Source: Nitrosospira lacus (GTDB taxonomy: Bacteria; Pseudomonadota; Gammaproteobacteria; Burkholderiales; Nitrosomonadaceae). From it: a stretch of 64,000 bases of DNA. The position numbers and the translations under genes were made by a program. Every line of letters starts with the position of its first letter. The first letter of the stretch is position 1. The notes under the pieces were generated by a model. The model was not told where the DNA came from and ran no database searches. It was given only the letters and a program-made list of their open reading frames with translations. The stretch is taken from contig NZ_CP021106.3 of assembly GCF_000355765.4 (NCBI RefSeq), positions 1,149,137-1,213,136 of the forward strand, given 5' to 3'. This document shows positions 29,868 through 38,344 of this stretch, piece by piece.

Positions 29868-31187
29868 ATGCGATTGTTGATTACTGTCATGAGAACACCC
29901 AAAAAAGCTCCAACTGGCCGACGACTGGAGCGTCGCGAATTTCTCCTTTCTACACTTGTTACAGGATTCGCCATGATGGCTCGTCCGATTGAAGCCCAGA
30001 CGATTATGATCCACAGCATGACCGCCAGCACCGGTGAAGCCGGAATCGACGCGGAGGATCGCGAGCATGATGCTGCAGGCATCATGCTATTTCTATGCGG
30101 CGACGTCATGACAGGCAGGGGGATTGACCAGATCCTGCCCCATCCCGGCAACCCTCTTCTTTACGAGCGGTACATGAAAAGCGCCAATGGCTACGTGGAG
30201 CTTGCAGAAGAGGTGAACGGCCCAATTCCCAAGCCGGTGGATTTTTCCTATATCTGGGGAGACGCCCTTGCCGAATTGGAGCGAAGGAAGCCCGACCTGC
30301 GCCTCATTAATCTCGAAACCGCGGTCACCCGCAGCGATGACGTGGAGAAAAAGGCAGTCAATTACCGGATGCATCCGGACAATATTCCTTGTATTACCGC
30401 GGCAGGTATCGATTGCTGCACGCTTGCAAACAATCATGTTCTGGATTGGGGATATTCGGGCCTTGCCGAGACACTGAAAACCTTAAAAATGGCTGGCATC
30501 AAAATGGCGGGAGCAGGCTTGAATGTTCAGGAGGCGCGGGCTCCCGTGGTGTCAGCCGTGTGTGGGAAGGGAAGGGTGCTTGTATTCTCGTTCGGTTCTG
30601 AAACCAGCGGCATACCCTGGAGCTGGGCCGCTTCGCCGGAAAGACCAGGAGTCAATTTGTTGCGCGACTTTTCTTCCAAAACGGTTCGGGGCATTCACGA
30701 TAGCATCGGATCCGTGAAGCTCGCTGGCGACATTGTGGTTGCTTCGATTCACTGGGGCAACAACTGGGGTTACGAGGTTCCGCATGAGCAACAGGAATTT
30801 GCTTATCAATTGATTGATGAAGCCGGTGTGGATGTCGTTTACGGTCATTCATCCCATCACGTGAAAGGGATCGAAATTTATAAGAAAAAATTGATACTTT
30901 ATGGTTGCGGCGACTTCTTGAATGACTATGAAGGGATTTCGGGGCATGAGGCATACCGGGGAGATTTGTCTCTGATGTATTTTGCAAGGACGGAGTCCTC
31001 GACCGGTAATCTGATCAGCTTGCATATGACGCCCATGCGGATTAAGAAGTTCAGGCTAAATCGCGCATCTGCGAATGATGCCGCCTGGCTGAGGGATATC
31101 CTCAACAGGGAAGGCAAAAAATTTGGAACCTCGGTGGAGCTTAACGCCGATAATTCTTTGATGCTGCGATGGGTGGCATCAAATTAA
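29868..31187 (+). CDS. TAT-exported CapA-family (poly-gamma-glutamate synthesis-type) metallophosphoesterase
   Basis: 439 residues from ATG 29868; ATG 29889 is an equally possible start. The N-terminus has a twin-arginine signal (RRLERREFLLSTLVTGFAMMA). The mature part begins IMLFLCGDVMTGRG and contains NLETAVT, TLANNHVLDWG, ASIHWGNNW and VVYGHSSHHVKG, the residue pattern of the CapA/PgsA calcineurin-like fold. CapA supports poly-glutamate capsule export in bacilli, but single copies in proteobacteria have no proven role and no capBC is nearby. Export folded through TAT fits a metal enzyme. Confidence 0.88.
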   Translation: MRLLITVMRTPKKAPTGRRLERREFLLSTLVTGFAMMARPIEAQTIMIHSMTASTGEAGIDAEDREHDAAGIMLFLCGDVMTGRGIDQILPHPGNPLLYERYMKSANGYVELAEEVNGPIPKPVDFSYIWGDALAELERRKPDLRLINLETAVTRSDDVEKKAVNYRMHPDNIPCITAAGIDCCTLANNHVLDWGYSGLAETLKTLKMAGIKMAGAGLNVQEARAPVVSAVCGKGRVLVFSFGSETSGIPWSWAASPERPGVNLLRDFSSKTVRGIHDSIGSVKLAGDIVVASIHWGNNWGYEVPHEQQEFAYQLIDEAGVDVVYGHSSHHVKGIEIYKKKLILYGCGDFLNDYEGISGHEAYRGDLSLMYFARTESSTGNLISLHMTPMRIKKFRLNRASANDAAWLRDILNREGKKFGTSVELNADNSLMLRWVASN

Positions 31188-31269
31188 CGCACATTGAGAG
31201 GGTTTCGAATAAATCTGCGCAGATGTGAGGGCGGTTTTAAGGGATGTACAGATGGCTAACATCACTTCT

Positions 31270-31299
31270 CCGTCATTCCCGCTTGCGCGGGAATGACGG
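31270..31299. repeat. REP-like hairpin between convergent genes
   Basis: CCGTCATTCCCGC (31270-31282) and GCGGGAATGACGG (31287-31299) form a perfect 13-bp inverted repeat with a 4-nt loop. The ATTCCC...GGGAAT core resembles the dispersed repeats of Neisseria (dRS3) and other betaproteobacteria. It lies between the 3' ends of the CapA and amidohydrolase genes, where it could act as a two-way transcription stop. Confidence 0.7.
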
Positions 31300-31372
31300 T
31301 GGTAGAGAGGGTGGACGGATAGTTGATGGAGACCGGTACTCCATGGAGAACTCTGTGCAATTCATTGATGGA

Positions 31373-32860
31373 TCAGGGTTGTCCGGCTCCGGGTAATCTA
31401 AGAAACTCCCGCCGCGTCTTGGGTCCATAGGTGAGAAAGTGCGGCTCGGGATGCTCAAGGTAGGCAAGCCGCTCGCGCGCGATTCGGTCGCGCTGGGTAT
31501 ACCGTTTCACTTCCTCCGGGCTGATCGAATATACCCTCGCTGCACTGAGTCCAAAGATCTTGGCGCGTAGCTGGGGCGTAATTTCAGGATAACCGTGCCT
31601 GGCTCGTAGTTCGGGCGCAATCTGGAATGCCCGGAACGCCTGGATCTGGTCCTGTGGGGAGCCATACCATATGGAGTCGGTGCCCCAGAGGACGTTATTC
31701 TCGCCGCAGTACTTCAGGAGCTTGCCCAGCGCATGCGCCGCAGCGTCCGGGTCGCGCATCAGGTAGCGCCAGGTGCTGCCGAGCTCGGCGTAAACATTGC
31801 TATTGGGTGCGACCCCGTTCTCGATGAGCGAGCGGATCAGGGTGTCGATGCCGTCATCCCCGCCCCTGCCCTCGAAGGCACGCTCGGGGACGCTGGTGAC
31901 GAAACCCGAGTGGTAGATCAGGAAAGCAACGTCGGGGAAGCGTTTGGCGACAACGCCGACGTCGCCGCATTGACTGTGTTCGTAGGATTGCTGGCCGAAG
32001 GGCAGCCCCTTGTGGATACAGATGACCTTGACTCCGAGTTTGCGTGCCTTCTCGATGAACCGGGTGCCGATATCATCCGACAGGAAGTAGCCCTTGCCGG
32101 CCGGACCGAATTGGGTATAGGTTTTCCACGCGGACACACCCCAGCGCTCTTTCAGTTCATCCATTGCGTCGAGATCGCCCATCTGGTTGGGGTTGACGCG
32201 TCCATGGAGCAGCAGGCGATGCATGCCTTCCATCCGGTCGACGATCTTGCGCACCGCGTCTGCCGTCTGAATGGTGAGCGGTTCGGCATCGGGTTTCGAG
32301 GGGACGAAGGAGAGCACCATCATGTCGGTATCGGAATCGAGGAATACGTCCTTGATGAATTCCTCGGGCCCGAGGCAGCGCAGGTAGCTGCGCGAGCCGG
32401 GTTCCGCCGCGAGCGCACAGCCTGCCTTGGGCATCTGGCTTAACGGATTGCTGCCGGCGGGGAGTTTTCGCAGCCATGTGCCGCTCGGGTCCACGAAGTG
32501 GCCTTGCACGTCAAAGATGAATTCTTCCTTGCCGCCGCCGATAGACGCTTGCGCGAGCGCCGGCTCAAGCGCAGCTTCAGGCGGCAGATCGAAAAATCCG
32601 CCTGACTTGCCAGCCGCAGCGTTTGCCGCATTGAAGGCAAGAAGCGTGGAGGCCGCGCCGCACGCGGAGATGAGGAAATCTCTTCGTGAAACAGCCAAAC
32701 GCTTCGCGTTGAAAGCCGCCGCTTCGTGGGCGAGGTGATTTGCGGCATTATTCACGGGCGATAACGGCACCGGTTCGAACTCTCCGTTCGAAGTCGTGTC
32801 GAGTTTGATAGGAAGACGGGTGCCGTCGGGATCAATGTGGGAGTCGGACGAATTCATCAT
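31373..32860 (-). CDS. TAT-exported amidohydrolase (TIM-barrel metal hydrolase)
   Basis: 495 residues. An N-terminal region of about 55 residues is followed by a twin-arginine signal (VSRRDFLISACGAASTLLAF, about residues 57-76) that ends near AANAAAG. The mature domain is of the amidohydrolase-2 type: IFDVQGHFVDP, CIHKGLPFG, IYHSGF and WGTDSIWYG give the metal-binding pattern. The substrate is unknown; relatives are decarboxylases and lactonases. The pre-signal extension is unusually long, so the true start may be further in, but no later start with a good ribosome-binding site was seen. The adjacent convergent gene also has a TAT signal. Confidence 0.85.
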   Translation of the reverse strand: MMNSSDSHIDPDGTRLPIKLDTTSNGEFEPVPLSPVNNAANHLAHEAAAFNAKRLAVSRRDFLISACGAASTLLAFNAANAAAGKSGGFFDLPPEAALEPALAQASIGGGKEEFIFDVQGHFVDPSGTWLRKLPAGSNPLSQMPKAGCALAAEPGSRSYLRCLGPEEFIKDVFLDSDTDMMVLSFVPSKPDAEPLTIQTADAVRKIVDRMEGMHRLLLHGRVNPNQMGDLDAMDELKERWGVSAWKTYTQFGPAGKGYFLSDDIGTRFIEKARKLGVKVICIHKGLPFGQQSYEHSQCGDVGVVAKRFPDVAFLIYHSGFVTSVPERAFEGRGGDDGIDTLIRSLIENGVAPNSNVYAELGSTWRYLMRDPDAAAHALGKLLKYCGENNVLWGTDSIWYGSPQDQIQAFRAFQIAPELRARHGYPEITPQLRAKIFGLSAARVYSISPEEVKRYTQRDRIARERLAYLEHPEPHFLTYGPKTRREFLRLPGAGQP

Positions 32861-32978
32861 ATAGGCAGATCTTTTTCTATATGGAACAGGGCGAAGAGAT
32901 TTCTCTTCACTTTACGGCCGGATCATGCATTTCGTCGCATATGGCTGCGTGGCTGGAGCAGCGAAGCAGATGGAAGAC

Positions 32979-33002
32979 AAAAAAAGCGGCAAGGCCGCTT
33001 CT
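32979..33002 (-). terminator. Rho-independent terminator after 6S RNA
   Basis: On the minus strand AAGCGGC, loop CTT, GCCGCTT, then a run of T. It lies about 20 bp beyond the predicted 3' end of 6S RNA and 120 bp before the amidohydrolase start. Confidence 0.75.
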
Positions 33003-33017
33003 TTTGTTTTCCGAAAT

Positions 33018-33198
33018 AAAGTCCCCGCAGATGCCGTCAGACCATTTATCTTGAACCTTAAGGTCCAAGGTGGTCACTAGCCGGACGCATCAGGCGCTTC
33101 CAATTAGGATGCGCACAACAGCGTCACTCTGGTTCGTAACCGATTCTTAAAAAAGTTGGTTCAAAGAATATAGGTCTAAACGAACACCGCAGGGAACA
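33018..33198 (-). ncRNA. ssrS: 6S RNA (regulator of sigma70 RNA polymerase)
   Basis: Read on the minus strand, the region folds like 6S RNA. The 5' arm CCCTGCGGTGTTCG resembles the 5' arm of the E. coli molecule. The 3' part contains CACCTTGGACC followed by a short loop and GGTTCAAG, then GACGGCATCTGCGGGGA, close to the E. coli order CACCTTGAACC, GGTTCAAGG, GCGGCATCTCGGAGA. The outer arms TCCCTGCGG/TGCGGGGA and AGACC/GGTCT pair to close the long helix. The gene follows zapA, its usual neighbour. Ends are approximate. Confidence 0.85.
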
Positions 33199-33305
33199 AC
33201 TCTTACCCGTTCTCGCCTCAGACAGAATAATCCGTTAACCGCATTTCCGCCTTGAGCGCAAACTGGAAACCCAACCCGGCTGACTTGAGAGCCTCGCAAT
33301 ACGGA

Positions 33306-33614
33306 TTAAAACAGCTTGTCTTGCTCCGGCATTACGGCATCAAGCGCCACCTGCATGTGAACGATTCTACGCTTAAATTCTTCCATGTCAAAGCCCCCTC
33401 TTTTTCTTGTGGCGAGCAATTCATGGGCGATGTTGAGTGCCGCCATGATGGCGACGCGCTCGGAACCCAGCACCTTCCCGCTATCCCTGATTTCGCGCAT
33501 CTTTTTATCAAGATAAGCAACCGCCTGCAGCAGGTCCTCACGTTCCTCGTCAGGGCAGGTGACGCGGAATTCGCGCCCCATGATCGTGACGTCCATGGTA
33601 GTGGCGGTTTTCAT
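33306..33614 (-). CDS. zapA: Cell division protein ZapA
   Basis: 102 residues; FtsZ-ring-stabilising protein. The N-terminal part (VTIMGREFRVTCPDEEREDLLQAVAYLDKKMREI) and following coiled coil (VAIMAALNIAHELLA) match ZapA. The ATG at 33614 overlaps the upstream gene stop by 4 bp (ATGA), which supports this start over the ATG six codons later. 6S RNA follows about 100 bp downstream on the same strand. Confidence 0.92.
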   Translation of the reverse strand: MKTATTMDVTIMGREFRVTCPDEEREDLLQAVAYLDKKMREIRDSGKVLGSERVAIMAALNIAHELLATRKRGGFDMEEFKRRIVHMQVALDAVMPEQDKLF

Positions 33615-33811
33615 TCTTCGTTTCCAGGAAGTTGCGTCAGGAGGGCTTCCAGACGGCCGGCTGCGGCGTTTATTTTTTCCGACAGGTGCTTATTTTCGCT
33701 GGCCGCGCTCGCCAGTTGCTGGCGTAACTGGATATTTTCAGATCGCAACTGCTGGCACAATCGCACAAATTGATTAATTTTCTCTTCCAGGGAATTGAGC
33801 TCGGATTCCAT
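33611..33811 (-). CDS. Small coiled-coil protein (ZapB-like, TIGR02449 type)
   Basis: 66 residues when started at MESELNSLEEKINQFVRLCQ; a continuous coiled coil (LRSENIQLRQQLASAASENKHLSEKI). Members of this family sit just upstream of zapA in many proteobacteria and resemble ZapB, which binds ZapA. An open frame of 28 more codons extends upstream to 33895 with a start at MDAANLEI; the shorter form fits the family better. The stop overlaps the zapA start. Confidence 0.75.
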   Translation of the reverse strand: MESELNSLEEKINQFVRLCQQLRSENIQLRQQLASAASENKHLSEKINAAAGRLEALLTQLPGNEE

Positions 33812-33949
33812 CGGCCCACTATAGTTCGGGAATCCTTGTTGAGTCAACTGGTAAGGGAGCTGTTCAAATGTTATTTCCAGGTTCGCCGCGTCCATCTCAC
33901 TTGCCGGCCCTGCATGATGAAAATGCTATTCGAATGATTCAGCCTGGGC
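33812..33949. other. Divergent intergenic region zapB-like / btuB leader
   Basis: No supported gene. It carries the 5' side of the zapAB-like operon and the promoter of the cobalamin-riboswitch transcript (33950-33977). No minus-strand promoter was identified with confidence. Confidence 0.4.
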
Positions 33950-33977
33950 TTGGCAGTTATAGCGAGCTCAGTAAAAT
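33950..33977 (+). promoter_or_regulatory. Sigma70-type promoter of the btuB leader
   Basis: -35 TTGGCA (33950-33955), 16-bp spacer, -10 TAAAAT (33972-33977), about 70 bp before the cobalamin riboswitch. The predicted start is near 33984. Confidence 0.55.
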
Positions 33978-34091
33978 AAAGCGGTTAACTGATGGATTCA
34001 GGTTGAGTCGAGGCGGTCTGATTCTGGTAGAATTCCTGCCACGTTCAAGGTGCTTTGGCCGCTGTGCGGCCGAGTTAAACGGGAACCAGGT

Positions 34092-34149
34092 AAGGGAACC
34101 TTTGAATAAGTCCTTCACGATTTACGGATGACTTATTCAGAGATCCCTT
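34092..34149. repeat. Palindromic repeat element, copy 1 (inside the cobalamin riboswitch)
   Basis: Imperfect inverted repeat of about 20 bp per arm: AAGGGAACCTTTGAATAAG at the left and its near-complement CTTATTCAGAGATCCCTT at the right, with a loop of about 17 nt. It sits between the two halves of the CCAGG/CCTGG stem of the riboswitch, where a short loop is expected. Confidence 0.8.
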
Positions 34150-34197
34150 GATGCCTGGGCTGCCCCCGCAACGGTAAGCAAGTGCGGGCGTATCAAT

Positions 34198-34243
34198 CAG
34201 GGAACGTTTGAATAAGTCCTTCATTTATTCAGGGATCCCCTGG
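34198..34243. repeat. Palindromic repeat element, copy 2 (inside the cobalamin riboswitch)
   Basis: CAGGGAACGTTTGAATAAG at the left shares 13 consecutive bases with copy 1 (TTTGAATAAGTCC plus CTTC), and the right arm TTTATTCAGGGATCCCCTGG is its near-complement. It sits in the arm between GCGGG and GCCACTG. Confidence 0.75.
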
Positions 34244-34312
34244 TGCCACTGTGAATTCTCCAGTTCATGGGAAGGCGATACGTCAAATCTTGCGAGCCCG
34301 GATACCGGCCTC

Positions 34313-34615
34313 GAACGTATACGGTATGGGGAACTATCGCGTGGGGCGGTATCCTGATCGATTTTTTCGCTCAAGACTTCTGCGCGGCAATTCCTCGTTT
34401 ATCAAAACAGTGGACGGGGCGTCTGCTTAACACCAAATTATGTTTCATTTCAGATAAGCGGCTGCTTTTTGTCATCCGTACGTTCCGGTTGGGATTATGC
34501 ATCGATAAACGCGAGCGTGCCAACGGTAAAGGCGCTCCCCGGACGATGCCCCATGTCGAAATACGCGTCCTGATTTGATGTAATAGGCATATTTAATATC
34601 CGCAAGGAGTGATGA
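34313..34615. other. Long untranslated leader between riboswitch and btuB
   Basis: About 300 nt with no supported gene; a 103-codon open frame across it has no family resemblance. A Shine-Dalgarno AAGGAG at 34604-34609 precedes the btuB start. No strong terminator or anti-terminator was found by eye. Confidence 0.5.
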
Positions 34616-36412
34616 ATGAAATCAGGCCGCCTGCTGGTCCTGGGGTTGATATTGAATCAGGCTGGATTGGCTCTGGCAAACGACGTTCCCAAGACGGTCC
34701 TTCCGGAACTGACCATTTATGGCGGGAACCGGATTCCCATGACCCGGGAACTGACCAATCTGCGGATTAACACAGTGAAATTGAAGGTCGAAGATAACGA
34801 CTGGAAAACCGTGCTGCAAGAACAGGTACAGGTAAATGAGAGCGGTCCGGGGGGGCCGGTGTCTCTTTTCATGCGGGGTTCCAACTCGAACCAGGCGTTG
34901 TTCCTGATAGACGGCGTCAAAATGTATTCCGCCACCGCCGGAATGGCAAATTTTGCCGCAATCGCGCCGGGCTTGTTGTCGTCCGTTGATGTCATTCAAG
35001 GCGGAACGTCAGCAGCGTTCGGATCGAACGCGGTCGGGGGTGTAATCAGGGGAAACATCGACATACCGAAAGGGGTGATGTTTTCGGCTGGCGGCGGGTC
35101 GAGATTCTCCGAGAGAGCCGCCAGCAGCCTCGGGATAAGGGGAGATTCGTACTACGCGGGCGTGCGCGTGGTGCAGGATATCATCCGTCAGGGCTCGGCA
35201 ACGAACAGCAGCAACACGTTCGCCTTCAATCCGGATAACGACCCCCGGAAACGAGTGGGAATCGTGGCCAAGGCGGGCGGCTGGATAACACCGGATTTTC
35301 AGGTGGAAGCCACCGCCTTGGGCTCCGAAGTCAAGACCTCATTTGACGCTTCGCCGACAACTGCCGATATGAACATACAATCGATCGCCATGGCCAACGT
35401 CAGGGGTATCTATTCGCTTCCCCGTGATTTCAGCGTGATGGCCACATATGGCGGATCCGTCGACAGATCAACGGTGCGAGGCGCTTTTCCCGCCGTATTC
35501 AATAGCCATTCCCTGCAGGCGTCGGTGCAGTTGGAAAAGAAACTCAATATTGGCCGGATCTTTACGGGAATGGATCATGAGATTCAGGGCGTAGACAGCA
35601 CAACGAAATTTACTTCCACAAGCAGGAGCAATGTAGCGGCATTTGTGGGAGCGCAACTGGATACTGGCCGGCATGTGGCGGAGGGCATGTTTCGCCATGA
35701 CGAGAACAGCCAGTTCGGGCACTACAACACTTATTCAATTTCCCTGTCGCGGAAATTGGGTGATTCCTGGCGGGTGGGAGCGCTGACTTCGTCGTCATTC
35801 AAGGCGCCGACGTTCAACGATCTTTATTTTCCCACCCTATTCGGATTCGGCGGTAATCCTAATCTCAAGCCTGAACGCGGCCGGATGCATGAAGCGTTTG
35901 TGTCATATGACGGGAGTAGTGGTGCAAGCTATCGATTGGGCTATTTTATGAATACCATCAAGGATGCCATAGTGATTAACAGTATATTTTCGCAAGTCGA
36001 GAATATCTCCCAGGCCCGCATCGATGGATTTGAAGTGAGTGGAACCCAGCCTATTGACAAAAACTGGACGATACGGACAAACATGACTTTCCAGGATCCG
36101 CGTAATCAGCAGCTCAATACGATTCTTCCACGCAGATCCAGGATGTTCGGCACTGTGGCGATGAGATATGCAATGGGAAATTTCACGGTGGAGGGCATAG
36201 CGAGAGGCGAGGGTGCGAGATATGACGACAATGAAAATCTCCACAAACTGCCGGCGATGATCATCGTGGGTTTCAGCGCATCCTACAAGCTTCAGCAAGG
36301 CCCCACCCTGCGAGTCCAGATCGATAATTTTCTCGATAAGAAATACCAGCCGGCAGTCGGGTTTAACGGGATTCCGCGGACGGTCTGGGCAAGCATTTCT
36401 CATACATTCTGA
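34616..36412 (+). CDS. btuB: TonB-dependent outer-membrane receptor, BtuB-like (cobalamin uptake)
   Basis: 598 residues. Signal peptide MKSGRLLVLGLILNQAGLALA, then a TonB-box-like stretch (KTVLPELTIYG) and a plug domain with SLFMRGSNSNQALFLIDGVKM and VDVIQGGTSAAFGSNAVGGVI. A 22-strand-type barrel ends in aromatic SISHTF. The size is close to E. coli BtuB (614) and the gene lies behind a cobalamin riboswitch, which makes vitamin B12 the likely cargo. AAGGAG sits 6 bp before the start; a second ATG at 34612 is out of frame. Confidence 0.88.
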   Translation: MKSGRLLVLGLILNQAGLALANDVPKTVLPELTIYGGNRIPMTRELTNLRINTVKLKVEDNDWKTVLQEQVQVNESGPGGPVSLFMRGSNSNQALFLIDGVKMYSATAGMANFAAIAPGLLSSVDVIQGGTSAAFGSNAVGGVIRGNIDIPKGVMFSAGGGSRFSERAASSLGIRGDSYYAGVRVVQDIIRQGSATNSSNTFAFNPDNDPRKRVGIVAKAGGWITPDFQVEATALGSEVKTSFDASPTTADMNIQSIAMANVRGIYSLPRDFSVMATYGGSVDRSTVRGAFPAVFNSHSLQASVQLEKKLNIGRIFTGMDHEIQGVDSTTKFTSTSRSNVAAFVGAQLDTGRHVAEGMFRHDENSQFGHYNTYSISLSRKLGDSWRVGALTSSSFKAPTFNDLYFPTLFGFGGNPNLKPERGRMHEAFVSYDGSSGASYRLGYFMNTIKDAIVINSIFSQVENISQARIDGFEVSGTQPIDKNWTIRTNMTFQDPRNQQLNTILPRRSRMFGTVAMRYAMGNFTVEGIARGEGARYDDNENLHKLPAMIIVGFSASYKLQQGPTLRVQIDNFLDKKYQPAVGFNGIPRTVWASISHTF

Positions 36413-36458
36413 TAGCTGTATTTGCCATTGATGGGAGGCTCCAATTGAGGTGATAGCC

Positions 36459-36468
36459 GCGGTACCGC
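36459..36468. repeat. Short palindrome after btuB
   Basis: GCGGTACCGC is a perfect 10-bp palindrome 46 bp after the btuB stop; flanking bases extend the stem slightly. No T run follows, so its role is unclear. Confidence 0.35.
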
Positions 36469-36562
36469 CTCGCCCAAATTGCCACATCCCGAAGCCCGCA
36501 CATTGCCTAGTAACGCTCACGCTGCTAAAGTCCGCTGGTTTCCGTCTCTTGTCCTTCCATTC

Positions 36563-38335
36563 ATGCAAGATCCCTACGCCATGAACAGCCGCCGGTTGTA
36601 CGCGCGCCTGATGAAATATATCGTGCCCTATTGGGAGGTGCTCGCGTTTTCGCTGATGGGTATGATTGCGATGGCGGTAACCGCGCCGATGATCGCCGCA
36701 TTGACAGTGCCGATGCTGGACGGCGCTTTTGTCAACAAGGACGTGGAATCGATGCAACTGGTTCTGCTGGCAATCGTTGTGTTGTTTGCGGCGCGCGGTG
36801 TGGCAGGCTATATCAGCATCTATGCCATCAATTGGGTAAGCAGCAAGCTGGCGGTGGATCTGCGCGCGGAGATGTTCGATAAATTATTGATCCTGCCTGA
36901 TTGCTATTATTCCGGCCAGCCCGGCGGCGGCCTTGTTGCCATACTCACGTCCGATATAACCCAGCTCGCTCGCGCCGCCGTCGACGTAATCACCGTGATG
37001 GTGAGGGACACGTTGACGGTTACTGGATTGCTGGTATGGATGCTTTATCTCAACTGGAAGCTTTCAGTACCGGTCTTATTGATGGTGTCTGTGCTCATGC
37101 TGATCATACAGTCCGCGGGCGAGCGGCTGCAAGGCGCGGAGCGGGAAGCGCGGCAAACAGCGGATAACATCACTCAGGTATTAAAGGAATCCATTGAAAA
37201 CCACAGAGTGGTCAGACTTTACGGGGGCCAGCAATATGAAACCCATCGTATGGGAGAGGAGGCAAGCCGCGTGCGCGACTTTACCCTGAAACAGGTGGCC
37301 ATTGCGGCTTTAAGCGTTCCGCTGGTGCAACTCATGACCTCCGTTGTGATAGTAGTCACATTATATCTTGCAATGCAGCAGGCCTTCGCCAATGAGACCA
37401 CGGTGGGCGGTTTTGTATCCATTGTCGTGGCCATGCTGATGCTGAGTGCGCCGCTGAAGCGTATTGCCAGTTTGAAAGAGTCTTGGCAGCAGGGGTCTAC
37501 TGCCGCCGAAAGCGTATTCTCACTGCTGGACCAGGGGGTTGAACCGAATACGGGGGGGGGTACGGGAACAATTGCCATCGACCGGGCGCGCGGGGAACTG
37601 CGATTCGAGCAGGTCAGTTTCTGCCGCGACCCCGTAAATTCCGGGACAAGCCCCGGGGCAGGCGAGATAGTGGATATTACGCTGACCATACAACCAGGGG
37701 AGACCGTGGCGCTGGTAGGCCTCTCCGAGCGCGACAAGGCCACCCTTGTGAATCTGGTGCCGCGTTTCATTCGCCCCACAGCAGGAAGGGTTCTGCTTGA
37801 TGGTCATGATCTGGCGAGCTTCAGGTTAACCAGTCTACGTGACAATATTGCGCTGGTTTCCGAAGGCATGACACTATTCAATGATACGGTGGCAGCCAAC
37901 ATCGCTTATGGCGCCATGGGTCGTGAAACAGAATCCAGGATCACCGCAGCGGCGCAGGCCGCTCATGCAATGGAATTCATTCGGGAAATGCCGCAGGGAT
38001 TGCAAACCATAGTAGGGGAACGAGGCATTAGACTTTCCAGCGGACAACGGCTGCGTGTCGCCATTGCCCGGGCACTGCTGAGAAATTCACCTGTTCTGAT
38101 CGTGGACGAGACATTTCAGACGCCGGACTTCGAAACCAGCCATCATGTGAAGGCAGCATTGGAAGCCCTGATGCAAGGACGTACCACACTCGTCATAGCG
38201 CATCGCCTATCCACCGTGGAAAGAGCAGATCGCATTGTGGTGCTGCAAAAGGGACGCATCACCGATATTGGCAATCACCAGGAATTACTTGCAAAGGAAG
38301 GCGCTTACGCCCGGCTTGTCCGGACTTTTGTTTGA
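36563..38335 (+). CDS. MsbA-like ABC exporter with a degenerate ATPase domain
   Basis: 590 residues from ATG 36563; ATG 36581 (MNSRRLYARL) is the other possible start. An N-terminal six-helix exporter domain (about 1-320) is followed by an ABC domain like that of lipid A flippase MsbA, but the nucleotide motifs are altered. Walker A reads GLSERDKAT (386-394) in place of G-x4-GK[ST], the Q-loop Gln is Glu434, the signature is LSSGQRLR (491-498), and the D-loop reads QTPD where family members have SALD. Walker B Asp/Glu (VLIVDE) and the H-loop His547 remain. It may be a non-hydrolysing partner, a decaying paralogue, or a variant with altered chemistry. Neighbours make surface polysaccharide. 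Confidence 0.82.
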   Translation: MQDPYAMNSRRLYARLMKYIVPYWEVLAFSLMGMIAMAVTAPMIAALTVPMLDGAFVNKDVESMQLVLLAIVVLFAARGVAGYISIYAINWVSSKLAVDLRAEMFDKLLILPDCYYSGQPGGGLVAILTSDITQLARAAVDVITVMVRDTLTVTGLLVWMLYLNWKLSVPVLLMVSVLMLIIQSAGERLQGAEREARQTADNITQVLKESIENHRVVRLYGGQQYETHRMGEEASRVRDFTLKQVAIAALSVPLVQLMTSVVIVVTLYLAMQQAFANETTVGGFVSIVVAMLMLSAPLKRIASLKESWQQGSTAAESVFSLLDQGVEPNTGGGTGTIAIDRARGELRFEQVSFCRDPVNSGTSPGAGEIVDITLTIQPGETVALVGLSERDKATLVNLVPRFIRPTAGRVLLDGHDLASFRLTSLRDNIALVSEGMTLFNDTVAANIAYGAMGRETESRITAAAQAAHAMEFIREMPQGLQTIVGERGIRLSSGQRLRVAIARALLRNSPVLIVDETFQTPDFETSHHVKAALEALMQGRTTLVIAHRLSTVERADRIVVLQKGRITDIGNHQELLAKEGAYARLVRTFV

Positions 38336-38344
38336 ACCCCATCA

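Larger units (their letters stand above)
34046..34312 (+). promoter_or_regulatory. Cobalamin (B12) riboswitch with two inserted palindromes
   Basis: The conserved blocks appear in order: AAGGTGC, a GGCCGC/GCGGCC stem, GTTAAACGGGAA, CCAGG paired with CCTGG, GCTGCCCCCGCAACGGTAAGC, then GCCACTG, CATGGGAAGGCG, and the B12 box GCGAGCCCGGATACCGGCC near 34291-34310. The aptamer is about 265 nt instead of about 200 because repeat elements sit in two variable arms (34092-34149 and 34198-34243). The downstream gene is a BtuB-like receptor, as expected. Nearly 300 nt separate it from that start, and no clear expression platform was found. Confidence 0.9.
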
